DNA of 64,000 nucleotides from Selaginella tamariscina (Eukaryota > Streptophyta > Lycopodiopsida > Selaginellales > Selaginellaceae), in the NCBI GenBank assembly GCA_003024785.1, contig PUQB01000215.1:124001-188000 (forward strand). The letters are read 5' to 3'. The notes below the pieces were generated by a model. The model ran no database searches. It was not told the DNA's origin and saw nothing but the letters and a program-made list of their open reading frames with translations. The translations under genes and the position numbers were made by a program. Shown piece after piece: positions 50,865 to 62,960 of this stretch; the stretch's first letter is position 1; the number at the start of each line of letters is the position of its first letter.

Positions 50865-52537
50865 CTACAGTGAGGATCCCGTATTTCTTGTGTATTTGTC
50901 TCGGGTATTTCCTCTGTATACACTTGCCAGCATCACATACGTGGCAGCACGCTTTGGATCGAGCTCACCGATTCTTTGGCAGCGATGGAAGCACGCTCTA
51001 CATCTCCATGCATGCGGCAAGCAGCAAGGAGCGACATCCAGGAGATTGCCTCGGGCAAGAAGGCATATTGTTGATTAGATCCTCGGCCTCGTCTAAACGC
51101 TTCAAACGACCCAGAAGATCCACCATGCACCGGTAATGCTCCACTATCGGAGCCACTTTGAAGTCATCAACCATAGAGAGGAAGTACCCGTGTGCGTCCT
51201 TAATAAGCCCCGCGTGACTACACCCTGCTAAAGCCCCAGAAACGTAACCTCGGTAGGCCTTAAACCCTCGAGGTTTAGCTCCCAAAACATCTCGAAAGCT
51301 TTGTTAATCTGCCCAGCCTGTGCGTGTGCATGCATTATCGAAGACCACGTAACGAGGTCCCGCTCCTGCATCTGATTGAATATACGTTCGGCTTCGGTGA
51401 CGTTACCATTCTGTGCGTATGCCTGCAGGATTGCATTCCAGGTTACCTGGTTCTTGTAAGGAACGCTATCAAATACACTCTTGGCCTTCGACACTGCACC
51501 TCGCTGTGCATACGCCGACAGGAGGATGTTCCTCGAGACAGTGTTTGGCGTCGGTATGGAGTTGAACGTGCTCTCGGCTGCCTCCAGGTCACCGTTCTCA
51601 ACAAACGCCGATAACATTGTGTTCCAGCAAACCACGTCCCTCTGCGGTATCGTTTCAAAGATCCTACTGGCTGCTTCCAGGTCCCTCGCTTCCGCGTATC
51701 CGGCAATCATAGCCGTACACGAGACAACGTCCCAGTACGGCATCTTTTCTAGAGCTTCCCTTGCCGAGGAAAGGGAAGTCGACTCGATATAAGCCTGAAC
51801 CATCGTGTTCCATGACGTCACCTCTCTCTGTGGCATGGATTCGAACCAGTACCGCGCGTCGTCCAGATGCCCATGATATGCATATGCAGTTAACATGCAT
51901 GTCCATGATATAACATGCCACTGAGGCGTCCTTTGAAAGACATCCTTTGCGGAAACAAGATCCCCACTTGTGGCGTACCCTGTTATAAGTGAATTCCACG
52001 TCATAAGGCATCGTATAGGCGTCTTATCAAAGACCACTTTGGCCTCCTCCGGATACCCGTTCTGGGCATATCCTGAGATCATGGCAGTCCACGAAATAAC
52101 ATCCCGATCCGGCATGCTCTCGAATAGCTTTCTGGCCTCGTAAAGACTCCCACTCTGTGCAGCTCCAGTGATAACCGTATTCCATGAGAGTATCCCTCGA
52201 GAAGGCATGAGAGTGAACGCTGTACGTGCTTCGGAGGTATACCCATTCTGGGCATATGCACCGATGAGGATGTTCCACGAGAAGACGTTCCGGTGGGGAT
52301 ATTCTCAAAGACGAGGCGGGCATCTTCGGGTCTTCCGCATTTGCCATACATGTCGATAAGGAGGTTACGGAGGTATGTCTCTTGGCTATGTGGGGACCGG
52401 AGTATTAGTTGGTGTGTTTGTCTGCCTCTTGTGAGGTCCTTTAGTTTGCTGCAAGTGTTGACCAGTGATGCAAGGTGTGTGATACCTTGTGTTATATGTT
52501 CTTCTTCTGGGTAACTGCGGCCAATCTGCCGTGCCAT
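50865..52537 (-). CDS. Pentatricopeptide repeat protein, about 13 repeats, no DYW domain
   Basis: About 557 residues in one exon, likely an organelle RNA-binding protein. After an N-terminal part (MARQIGRSY...; GRQTHQLIL, LLIDMYGKCG) come regular 31-residue motifs of the form W-N-x-(M/L)-I-x-x-Y-A-x-x-G-x-x-x-x-A-x-x-x-F-x-x-M-P, about 12 in tandem, then EGLRPTEVTFLG, a CSHAGL motif and EHYRCMVDLLGR...RLDEAEDLINNMP. The usual E/DYW editing domains are missing; after a short VMLASVYRG stretch the gene stops at TAG 50865-50867. No clear transit peptide precedes the repeats. One-base slips occur at four places: G-run 52295-52298, C-run 51234-51237, near 51058-51062, and T-run 50975-50977, each looking like a shortened homopolymer. 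Repeat style is most like lycophyte PPRs. Confidence 0.88.
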
Positions 52538-52656
52538 ATGTCATAACAACATCTCACTTACATATATAATATCTTATATATATATATATATATATAATAT
52601 AACAACAACTTCACTTCACGTATATGCACATCATAAGCTCGGTCATGTATATGCTT

Positions 52657-52709
<53 letters not shown>

Positions 52710-54270
52710 CTTACATTGTAACGTGCTTTACAGGTAAGGGTTAGGAAATTGTTGCAAGCGAATCCCGGACTCGTATATATTTATTTAGTGCATATGTTAC
52801 TATTATTATTTATATAATTCATAACTAATCATAAGCCAGTAGTTCACACAATAATGAATATAAATTTTTATAATTATAATGTAAACTTAGCAATATTAAC
52901 TGTCTAACCTATTTTGTTTATATGTATGAAACTTGTATTCCAAGTCTGTAAAACATAGAGAGATAGAAATGGATAGCAAGGCTTGTGTTTAATTCTATTT
53001 GAACAGTTTCAATCTTAATTGATGTAGTTGCAACCATAATAAGATCTAATTCACATAGTAAAATGTTCTTGTCACGTACTGATTGAATGCATTAGAAAAA
53101 CATTTCTTTAAATTTTTTAATTAAAAAACTGAATAATTCTGTCCATTAATTATTAAAAGAGAACATTCATTATTAAGCTCGTACAATACATTAAGTTTAT
53201 CAAAAATAGTCTTTGTCACATCTACTTCCATATGCTTTGTTGACAATTTATTAAAACCTTAGATGCACACTTATTGAACTATCCCAAACAACTTATAAAT
53301 TTTTGAACTATCCCAAACAACTTATAAATTTTTACTTCTTTTATGGAAATTAAAATTTTAATTTGTGTAGCATCTTGTGTATGAATCCAATTTTGAGTAT
53401 TAATTGTAATTCTTTGGCTCCTATATATTTGGAAATCGATTTAGAAGCTCTTATAAATCAATTTGATAAGGTTCACAAGAGAGATTAATAAAAAAAATTA
53501 AAAAAATAAAAAATAACCCACATATGAAACAACTTTAAAAAATGCATAAATTCCATATTGTAATTATAAATTATGTTTATAAAGAAAATAATCAGAAATG
53601 AAGATTACCCATGTGTTGAAGCATGCATACACACCTTCAATACACATCTAATTAAAACCCAAGATCATATCTTATCATTGAAAATGCACATGAAGAGATA
53701 ATGTCTTTGACATATGACCCCAATTAAATAAAACATAACATGCATGTGAAAAAAGATTAAAAGATGTTTATATAAGTGTTTATTGAGCAAGCTTCCTTGA
53801 GTATCCGAACACCTTATGACATAATATTATAATAACATGATAATATTACAAACACAAGGATTTCACAACCGCATCAACAAATCCCTCTTTACATTAATAA
53901 TGAGAATTAGTTTTTATATTCATCATCAAAAAGATAAAACACATCTAATAGACTAAGAATATAACTTTTATATCTTGTGTCATTTACTTTATATTTCGAA
54001 GGTTAATTATTATTATTTATTAAACTTAGTATCGAGTATCATAGTTTTTTATCATGAATGTTTTTTATTTTGACTACTAAAATGCCCTTGATGTAATAGA
54101 AAACAAGCACGTTTAATCCACTTGGGTGTCTACTAATAGTCCGGCCAGATGTCATTACATATTTTTTAAAAACTCTAAATGAAGCTTAAAATTTATCTTT
54201 TAGAAAACTTTTTCTTCATTTTTTAATCATTGATTCCAATGAGTTTGGTGTGTGATATAGAGTCTGAAAC
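52538..54270. other. Upstream of the PPR gene, then AT-rich DNA
   Basis: TA run at about 52573-52595 and TC/AC run at about 52659-52706. A 29-bp unit ('gaactatcccaaacaactta...') is duplicated in tandem at about 53277-53334. No other gene is seen. Confidence 0.5.
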
Positions 54271-55560
54271 ACCCCTAAGATAAACCTAACCCTAGGCTTG
54301 CCCTAACCCATGGCCTAAACCCCTCAAGTAGGTGGGTCATTGGGATTGGAATTCTGTGCAAACTCACTTTATAATAATAAAAAATGGGGGCGGTAGGAGT
54401 GGGAGTGGGGGGGAGGGAGGGTTCATGCCAGTGGGGAAAGGGACTAAAGATCTTTAAGTCTCTAATCACACCTCATGCCAAGTGACCATCCATCATCAAC
54501 ACCATGTGTAAGCAACACTAAATTTTTTAAGATGATCACTAAAGTTAGACTTAGATGCCCAAATAGGCATGAGACTTAGGGTCTTGTCCTAAGTCCTTTA
54601 GAGTGATGATGCTTTAAACCCTAGAGGATAACTCAAGTAAACTTCAGGATTTTGCCACAAGAAACCTAAATAAGTTAGGAAACATGCTTTGCACATACCC
54701 ACATGACAAAGTTAAGGCATCATGACTTACCACTAGAGAAATCACCCTCATCCGAGAGTATAACTCCTTTAAGGCGATGAGGCACAACTAACCCCTAAGG
54801 GTTTGTGATGCCAAAATATACCCTAGACTTAGAGTTAGGACTTAAAGATAACACGAGTGTGCATTATAGGTGAACACAAGTGTTTTGCTAAATAAACCCC
54901 TTAAGTCTAGGTTTGAATATGTCATAGTTCTAACCTGGTGAGTTGACTACCTGGGTAAAGATTGTGGGATATGTGGGATATATGGGCAAAAAGACCCAAG
55001 CGGACCTGGGTCATCATGACCAGGGGCCCTCTCATAAACACCAATTGGCTCTTTGCCTAGTTGGCATAAGGGGAGAGGGAAAGGTTGTGACAGAATATGA
55101 CCATGCAAGTGCCTCATGAAAATGCTCTTGTTAATGAGCTTAGGTTGGTTAAGCCCTTCACATGTTCACACCCCAAGGAGAACACCTCCTAACCAAGTGT
55201 GCTAACTAACACACTTAATTACAAGACTTAACCTTTCTTAAGCAAATGCACAAGACTTAACACCCTAATATAAACACAAGCACGCATATTTACTAAGATA
55301 TTCAACCCCTTGGTGACACAATTCCAAAGGGTGTGCTTTGAGTGTTGTACCATGTGCTATTTAGCCTAGTGTCACATGTTTATGTGACACTGTTTTTTAA
55401 GTTAACACATTAGTCAGGCTTATGCTAGTAGGGAAGAAGGAACTAAACACTTCTTAGTCTATGACATGCTTTCTCCACACCTACTCTACTTAATATATAT
55501 GACACGAGTTCTCTTTATCAAGTTTCTAATGAAGAATTCCATGGTTAGCATATGTGAGTA
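54270..55560 (+). repeat. Unclassified dispersed repeat, copy III (partial)
   Basis: 54840-54930 and 55090-55410 follow copy I in order ('cacaagtgttttgctaaa', 'aagtgcctcatgaaa', 'ccaagtgtgctaactaacacac', 'gcctagtgtcacatgttta'). A G-rich low-complexity patch lies at 54385-54425. Non-coding. Confidence 0.6.
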
Positions 55561-55700
55561 GGGCTGCCAATGGGGTGGGCTAGTCCATGGGTCGACTCAA
55601 CTTGACCCATCATGGTTTGGGCTTGGGCCGGAGTTTTCTAACCCATGGGTTAGGTTGGGCCAGCTGTTCTAACCCATTTAATAAGTGGGCTGGATCGAAG
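55558..55700. mobile_element. Candidate hAT-like non-autonomous element end (1)
   Basis: 'tagggctgccaatggggtgggc' opens a stretch rich in 'acccat', 'gggtt' and 'gggcc' motifs. This resembles the subterminal GGGCTG-x-CAAT...GGG ends of plant hAT-type MITEs. No matching inverted end or target duplication was found, so the call is tentative. Confidence 0.35.
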
Positions 55701-55894
55701 GTCACACTTGATTAATTAAATTTTTTTCAAAATGTATTAAAATTTGTATTATACAAGATACTATACAAGATCTAGCTCTCTCCCACGTGGCCATTGGTCC
55801 ATTACGTGGACATGTTCAATATCGATTCCGTTTTACTACATGTTACAAATTAATCCGTTAATCAATGACTTGATCTCTAAAGGTTTTAGTAACC

Positions 55895-56880
55895 AAGTCA
55901 TACCCTAGTTTAGGGCTAATACCTAGCGAAGACATGAATGTGCACCAAAGGCAAACACGAGTGTTTTATTAAGGTTAGGTTTGGACAACCCTAAGCACAT
56001 TTTACTACACGAATGCCTCACAAAAGGGCCCTACTAAGGAGTTTAGGTTGTCCAACCCATGAACACATTTACATACTTCTAAGGTGAACGTCCCTAGCCA
56101 AGTGTGCCAATTAACACACTTGGATAAGAAACCTAACCTCCCTTGGGTAATGCTCAAGGCTTACACCTTGATGCAAGCATAAGCCCACTTGCTTGTCAAG
56201 ATGTCCAACCCCTAAGTGTCAAACATGTGACACAACTCTTATACAAGGTTGTGCCTTGGGCGTTGTACTGTGCACTATGTAATTCAATGTCACATGTTAA
56301 TGCAACACTGTTTCCCAAGACATAGGGTGTCTCACCATAACCTCTCAACTTAAGAATTGCACCTGGTGCCATGAGCATGTCTCACAAATGCGAACCTTGG
56401 AACCCTTCCATGTGAGTCAATTTGTTAACCAAGATCTCAAGCCCATAATTGGAAAAGGACATGGAAGCCCACACTTAACTACGAGTGTAAGTCTTAGCTT
56501 GATGTGAAGGAGGAGGCTAGAAACAAGCATCAACCTCTAATCCTTGAAATGTGTACTCTAACAAGACCTCCCAAGTGCGGATTTGCTGACGATAAAAGTA
56601 AGCTACCCTTAGGATGTGACATTCCTTATGGACTGAAAAGTTAAGGTAGCATAATATGGGTTGTGCCTTGACAACATAAGATAAAACTTGTATTGGTAAA
56701 AAAATAATGAATTCAATTATGAACCTATGAACTCTCTGTACAACTATCTTACCTTATTTTTGTAACAAAGCCCCCCCAATTGTGTGAGTGGGCTAGTTTG
56801 AATATACATATTTCTCAAGACAGGCTATCGTTATAACCCCTTAGAGACAAGAGTTATACCTAATGCCACGTATGTGGCTC
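55895..56880 (+). repeat. Unclassified dispersed repeat, copy IV
   Basis: The longest uninterrupted copy. It has 'gggctaatacctagcgaagac', the site homologous to the chromovirus target ('ggacaaccctaagcac', empty), 'aatgcctcacaaaagggc', 'ccaagtgtgcc', 'cactgtttccca' and 'gttgtgccttgacaaca', in the same order as copy I. Non-coding; short frames are not conserved between copies. Confidence 0.7.
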
Positions 56881-56883
56881 ACA

Positions 56884-57015
56884 TATAGGGCTGACAATGG
56901 GTTGGAGCTTGCCCCATGACCTGACCCATTGCTCTCTATGATGGCCCTAATCCCCCAGCCCAGTACAAGGGTCATAAACTCTAGTTTGTGACGAGTTGAG
57001 TCAGGTGAACCCATG
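56884..57015. mobile_element. Candidate hAT-like non-autonomous element end (2)
   Basis: 'tagggctgacaatgggttgg' matches the opening of the stretch at 55558 and is again followed by 'acccat' and 'gggcc' motifs in both orientations. It sits inside copy IV, where copy I lacks it, which fits an insertion. Confidence 0.4.
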
Positions 57016-57480
57016 GGCCAACCCATCTTTAATGCCACATTCTTTAGGTCACCACACATTTTTTAGTCCATATTATTGGTACAACTATAAATCTTCCCAT
57101 AATACCATTAGCAACCCAAGTGCCAATCACCCAATCCCCCAAGTACTTAAGTACCTTGTTGCCCTACAGGGGTTGTACTCCCAAATGAGAGTGATTCCTC
57201 AAGAAGTCGATGCCTTAATTTTGTCATAAGGTATGTACAAAAGGATGACTCTTTGGTGAGGTTAATGCATGAGCATGTCTAAGTATTCTTGACAGGATCT
57301 TGAAGTATGCTTGGTTAAATACTCTAAAGGGACTTTGGGTGGGACCCTAAGTCTCATGCCTTTAATCTAGACTTATTTTAAAAACTTAGTGTTGCTCACA
57401 TATGATATGTCAGATGACCACTTAACAATCACGTGTTACCACATGAAATTTTTAGTATATCAACTTTAAATATTTAAATG
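57015..57480 (+). repeat. Unclassified dispersed repeat, end of copy IV
   Basis: It contains 'gcatgagcatgtctaagt', 'acttagtgttgctcacata' and a decayed form of the 'ccacttggtggccacgtg' block, as at 25360-25420 and 37190-37440. Confidence 0.55.
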
Positions 57481-58842
57481 CATTAAGTGGGATTGTCACA
57501 TTAGAAGGTCTAATGTTAAAGTTTTAACTCAAATGGACAACATGTTAGATAGAAATACCCTAAGGTTGCTTTAACTTATTTACCAACTAGTTGGGGTAGG
57601 GTTTAAGGGTTCTATTATTATATTGTTATTCTCATTAATTTATAATAAGACATGCAACTAATATTATATATGGATGTGATAGATATCGATATATATATAT
57701 AGCAATATATGTGTGTGTGTGTTGGTTACTTATGGTCAATAATTTAATTATGATTATTATCCATGACATTCGTACACATATACATTCATATACATATGAG
57801 TACATTAATATATGTATATAAACTCAAGATTTACATGTAAAAAGAAAAACAAGTTAAAAAGGCAGAATGCATAAAACGCACACATTTACAAAAAGGAGTT
57901 AAAAATGTGCAAAACGAATTAAAAAGGCAGGATATAACTCAATCAGAAAATAGTATTAAAAAAAACGAGAGACTTACAACTCTAAAGAGCAATAACATAA
58001 TACTATAACAAGTTTACATTTCATTTAAATGTTTGTTCTATTTAATTTTATTTATAATTTATGTAAGCTTATTATTTATTATTATTCATTTGATATAAGG
58101 TATTTCAATTCAGTTGTTTTCTTAATAATCAACATTAGTATCTCAATTATAAAGACCTTTATGATATATAGTTATTTTCACTTTATATGTGATATATCTA
58201 AAAACATAAATTTACTTATTAAGTTACTTATAAAAATAATTTAAGAAGTTTTAAAAATAATTCAACGAATGCAATAAAATCATGTATATTATTATTACTT
58301 AAACCTTATTATAATTTGAAATATGCAGTACCCAAAGTAAAGTCAATATTGTAGTGCATTAAGTATAAAATGTTTCAATTTGTATAAAATTAATCATAAA
58401 TTATTACAAACTAATTATAAAGTTTGAATGGTACATTTACTTTTTAGTCTTGCCATTTTACAATAGTCATTATGTTGTTCAATACCATCTAAATTACCCT
58501 ATGAAGTAATTATAAATGAACACGAGTTAAGATGCATAAATATTCTTGGCTTTGTCCATAAGGATGTTAAACGATTAATAATAATATATTTAATAGCTAA
58601 AAAAAATAATATTCTATTTATTATAGAAACATTACATGACATCCATAATAAATTCCTTATTGTAATAAATAATATGTTTATTTTAAAATTATTGGGTCAA
58701 CAAAATTTGTATATTTAAAAATACTTATTTATACATTTTGACTATTTACATACAAAGACTGATATTTTCTCCAAAGACTATACAAATTAGACATGTTTTA
58801 ATTATATGTTTATATAATTGTTTGATTAATATTTTAATGCAG
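57480..58842. other. AT-rich non-coding DNA
   Basis: Very AT-rich, with no supported gene. Could be intron if the small exon at 58843 is real. Confidence 0.5.
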
Positions 58843-58887
58843 GGACCTGGCTCTGAAACGTTGAGCACTGGAACTGTTTCTTTGCAG
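58843..58887 (+). other. Candidate 45-bp micro-exon
   Basis: In a very AT-rich region, 45 bp of balanced composition are framed by 'aatgcag' and 'caggtaatc', a good acceptor and donor. The frame encodes GPGSETLSTGTVSLQ without a stop and is a whole number of codons. No neighbouring exon was found on this strand. Confidence 0.35.
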
Positions 58888-59183
58888 GTAATCATGAATA
58901 TTGGTAAATTTACTATTTAAGTATTTTTAGATATATTAGTTATATATAAATATATTATACGATATTTACTATTTAATATAACGTTATTTAATATTTTATT
59001 TGGAGTGTGAATATTAAACACGTTATATTAATTATATTTAACATCTTATACAAATATGCAATATAGATTGCACTAGTATAACGTAAGTATATATAATACA
59101 GATATATATAAATGTATATATATGGAAGCTTACTTATAAGCTCAAAAAAAATCACCGCCGCCTGACTGATTTTGATTTTGATT
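58888..59183. other. AT-rich spacer
   Basis: No gene is seen. Confidence 0.5.
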
Positions 59184-59262
59184 CTAATTCCCAAACGCAT
59201 TTAACTTGGCTCTAATGCTGTCAATTGATGCTCCATTTGTCAATTGTTCTTGTAGCTTCTTC
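59184..59262 (-). other. Candidate terminal exon of an unknown gene
   Basis: After an AG ('gatgtag' on the minus strand) the frame encodes KKLQEQLTNG, then ASIDSIRAKLNAFGN and TAG. It looks like the C-terminal end of a helical protein. Upstream on the same strand, small pieces between AG and GT at 59767-59804, 59901-59923 and a start-like 59986-60017 (MLRGALKRND) could be earlier exons, but their phases do not fit. I therefore do not claim a full gene. Confidence 0.3.
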
Positions 59263-59437
59263 CTACATCAAGAGCAAAGTCTTAGTAAGACCTTATATGC
59301 ACACACAGACACATTTAAAATACTAAATAGTAACCTCATAATATGTAATGCATACTAATAACATGTTAAGCTATATGTAATCAAATTATTATTATAATAT
59401 TATTAGTAAGTTATTAATTAGGAGAATAATAATATTA

Positions 59438-59488
<51 letters not shown>

Positions 59489-60331
59489 GTTTTATTCTAT
59501 TGAGTGTGTGTGTATTTGATTATTTACCTTCTATTGTTCATACAATGGTATAGTGATATCATAATACTCAATTAGCATATAACTAATATATGATTAGTAC
59601 TTATCAAATTATTATACGACTTAATAACTAACATTATATATGTGTGAATTGAAAACAAAACAATTAGTTATATATGTATGGGCTCTCACGCATATTATAT
59701 TTATATAATGTTATTTATATATGCCTACGCTGTAGACGAACAAATGAGATCCTCAGGTATGTGTACCTGTTAATGAGGTATCGATTTTAAGAGTGTTCAC
59801 CAATCTGCACCAGATACGTATAGATACATACACATATAAATGTATTTATTCACGAACGTGCACACCCACACAAACATGTAATGTAATGCGTGTAAAATAC
59901 CTTTGCAAAAGGTGGTTGCAACACTGTGTTTGTATATTATGTATGTGTGTATGATGTATACAAATGAGAAAAATGGAACAACTACCCATCATTTCGTTTG
60001 AGAGCGCCCCGGAGCATATATACGTGTGTGTACATGTGAATGATATATTTTATATATTCAAAAGATGGTGTGCGCTGCATACTATAGTTTCGATTGCTAT
60101 GCACAAGTAATTATACGGTACACACACATATATCTGTGTGTGTGTGTGTGACTGTATATTTTCTACGCATCTATATGTGTTTACGACTCAAGTAAAATTA
60201 AATAAGCGTTTGCAAAATGGCCGATGACATACATACTCGCAACTGTTCACAAGTGCATATTCAAACATGAGAATAAGAAATCGAATCGCGGAATGAATGA
60301 AATTAATTTGCGCTAACAGTGAACTAGGGCA
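59263..60331. other. AT-rich spacer, upstream of the second Crinkler-type locus
   Basis: TA run at about 59442-59482 and GT runs near 60130-60150. It may hold introns of the gene suggested by 59184-59262 and the promoter for 60332. Confidence 0.4.
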
Positions 60332-62009
60332 TTGGCAATGGAGTTGTTCTGGCTGAAGAACGAAGGGAACGGGGAGGTGGAAGCCTTCTTGTGTAAGGAT
60401 TCAAAGCTCCAGCTAGATTTGATTGCACGGCGTTGGAATCTTGACTCATGGACGCTGAGATTCGGCCGCATCGCTTTGGAGAGGCTCGGTAATGGAGAAT
60501 CGCGCTGGGAAACTGGAGTGATCAGAAGTGTCGCGAGTGATGCCGGTTTGGGCGATGGGCAGACTGAACAAACTGCTATTCCAGTCTCTGGTAAATCAAG
60601 GTGAGTAGCGAAGATAGGGTAGCAGGCATTCCATACTGGGGTTACTCTGATCTGCTCAAGATACCTCCTTCGAGTTGCGACAACAAGAAAGCACGGACTT
60701 TGCAGGAAGATGCGGATGAGCCCGCCGTTCTCAACTTCCGCCCATCAGAACATAAGCCGCAGATTCCTCTCCAGCTAGCCCATCGTGCATTCGGTACCTT
60801 CTGGGACATTTTCTATGGAGTCTCAAATGCCCCACAGCCTGGTAAAGAAGACTACGAGATGTTTATTAAACTCAGCGAAGAATGTTCCAAGTACATGGAA
60901 AGCGAAAACAGGGAATACAGAACTCACGTTTGGGAGAGCTGGTTGGATTATACTGGCTTGCGCTTGAAATCGCCTTTTTTACAGGGAAATCGTCAGGGAT
61001 ACCGAAGAAGACATTGGGTACGAGCTTAGAGTAGCCGATGGTCTCAAGGGAATTATCCTAGCTCTATTCTTATTGTAGAGGCAAAGCTTGGTACGTGCGC
61101 TGATCCATGCTTTCGGTTATCGCAGCATTATCGACTCTACTGGGCCAAGGTTGGAACGTCTGGTATGTTCACCAACACGTCTTTTCCGGCGATTGGGATC
61201 GAACACGTAGGTCCTTTCATCCGTGTGTCTGCACTAGCTAATCTCCGGCAGGTCTCTCTTCAGCCGCTCACTCCATTCATCAATCTGCTGATGCTACAGG
61301 GCCATGACTTGGCAGCAGCAGAAACTGGAGCTCGCCTGTGTTTGGCCACCAAGTCGGCCTTGTTCGAACTCAATGAGTATTATCAGGATGTTATACAAGG
61401 GAAAGAAGCGGCTTCATCTAGGAACTACTTTGAGAAAGGCATCCCGTATCCGCTTCACGGAGAAGCTATCTGTCCTGTAAGATGGGGAGAGAAGCTGGTG
61501 TATGCGATCCCTGAGAAGGAGATGGTGGTGAAGTATGTGCAGAGAGATTATGGTACAGCGGTTCATCTCGCATGGGCTGAAGCAGGTTACGCTCCAAACT
61601 GTTGGGTGTGCAGCCTTATCCTGGCGGCTGGACCGAAGTTCGCATGGAACACCTTGGAGGCGACTGGACAGTGCTGCAGGCACTCAATGAGGATGTTGCC
61701 GATTCACTTAGGGATGAGGTGGTGCAGGTTCTGAAGAGAGCTCATCGTGTTCCTGTTGGAAATTCGGTTGGAGTACATGGAGACATGAGAGATATCAATG
61801 TGATGGTTCACCTATCTCGTGATGGGGATCTTTTGGAAGTCAAATTCATTGACTTCGACTGGGCAAGGGAGGTAGGAGGGCGCTATCCTTCCTTCATGAA
61901 CCATGCTGGGGTTAACTGGCACCACGGTGTTGGTGACCGCAAGCCTATGTTACAGGAACATGATATTCAACTGCTATCTACAAAACAGGTCCAGCAAACC
62001 ATCCGCTAG
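60332..62009 (+). pseudogene. Crinkler-type kinase-like effector locus (fossil)
   Basis: About 1.7 kb of protein-like sequence in several frames from an ATG at 60336 or the in-frame codon just before. The N-terminal part (MELFWLKN..., LDSWTLRFGR) is followed by a linker and a large domain of about 200 residues. The last part is a protein-kinase-like domain: candidate ATP-binding Lys in MVVKYV at 61531, catalytic-loop pattern H-G-D-x4-N at 61776-61799, metal-binding DFDWA at 61851-61865, then GGRYPSFMN and a final QEHDIQLL before the stop at 62009. This HGD...N / IDFDWA / YP-x-F-x-N set matches kinase-like domains of fungal and oomycete Crinkler-family effectors. Some frame changes may be introns; it appears broken at a few points. 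A function in the plant is unknown. Confidence 0.6.
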
Positions 62010-62960
62010 ACCTGCAATTGTTTTTCCACACACCAAACCGTAGATATAAATGCAGCTGCTTAGAAGTGTAGATGTGAATATAGGAAGGCTCAGACATAAG
62101 CACCCGCTACCTACAAACACAGGGAGACATATATACACACACATGTACATTAATATTTGTGTGTTTGTGTGTCTATGTGTGAAAATTAAGTATTTCTATT
62201 TATTGTTTTGAAACTAAAAATAAACTACACTCATGACATAGTTGCATTTTCTCCAGTTTACGGGCTTTCTAAGATATCTTTGGTTCGACATCTTTCATCT
62301 CTTTGAGAATATGAATATCCCACGTTCTGGATACGTACTCCAGAGTAATAGTATGATTTTAAATATATTATTTTTATAAAATAATATTTTTTAATTAAAT
62401 ACCTCCATTTAGCCAAGATAAATTAAACCAATAAAAGAACGTCCTTCCTTCACAATAATGTACCCATTGACCTTGAATTGACCAGGAAAAAATAAGTACA
62501 GTGTTATCACTCTTTAGTATTTTATGCTTGTTCATTCGCATCAAATATTAAAGAAATAACATTATACTTCGTTTTTTATTATTATTAATGTTCGAAATTA
62601 AGCTCTAAATCTATAAGAATATGCTGTATACGTGTCCACTCAAGAATTTGCCACCAAAGTGACCACGTACACATGCGTGTGGTGTATGTGTACGTATATA
62701 CACAGTATATGTTTATTAGTATGGCTTTGGTGAATGATAACCTCTAAAACGTTAAACCGAATACTGTTATTATGTATGCATTGCATACAGAAAAAAAAAA
62801 CGTATTTAGGTTTTAATTACTTGAAAATCCACGAAGTACCGCGAAACCTGATTTAACCCACTCCATGATGTACAAGGTTCAGGAGTCTGGTAGAGCTTGC
62901 CGACCTCTGTTCAGCATTTCAGTATGTTAAGTAGAGCTCAAATGAAAAGAAAAGACTTAC
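62010..62960. other. Intergenic between converging genes
   Basis: AT-rich 3' flanks. A minus-strand AG site at about 62907 after the 3' end of the next gene might indicate one more exon of that gene, but I could not fit its phase. Confidence 0.4.

Noticed and set aside
59184-60017. A complete four-exon minus-strand gene
   Set aside because: Splice-like borders exist but exon phases do not agree, so only the last exon is listed, with low confidence.
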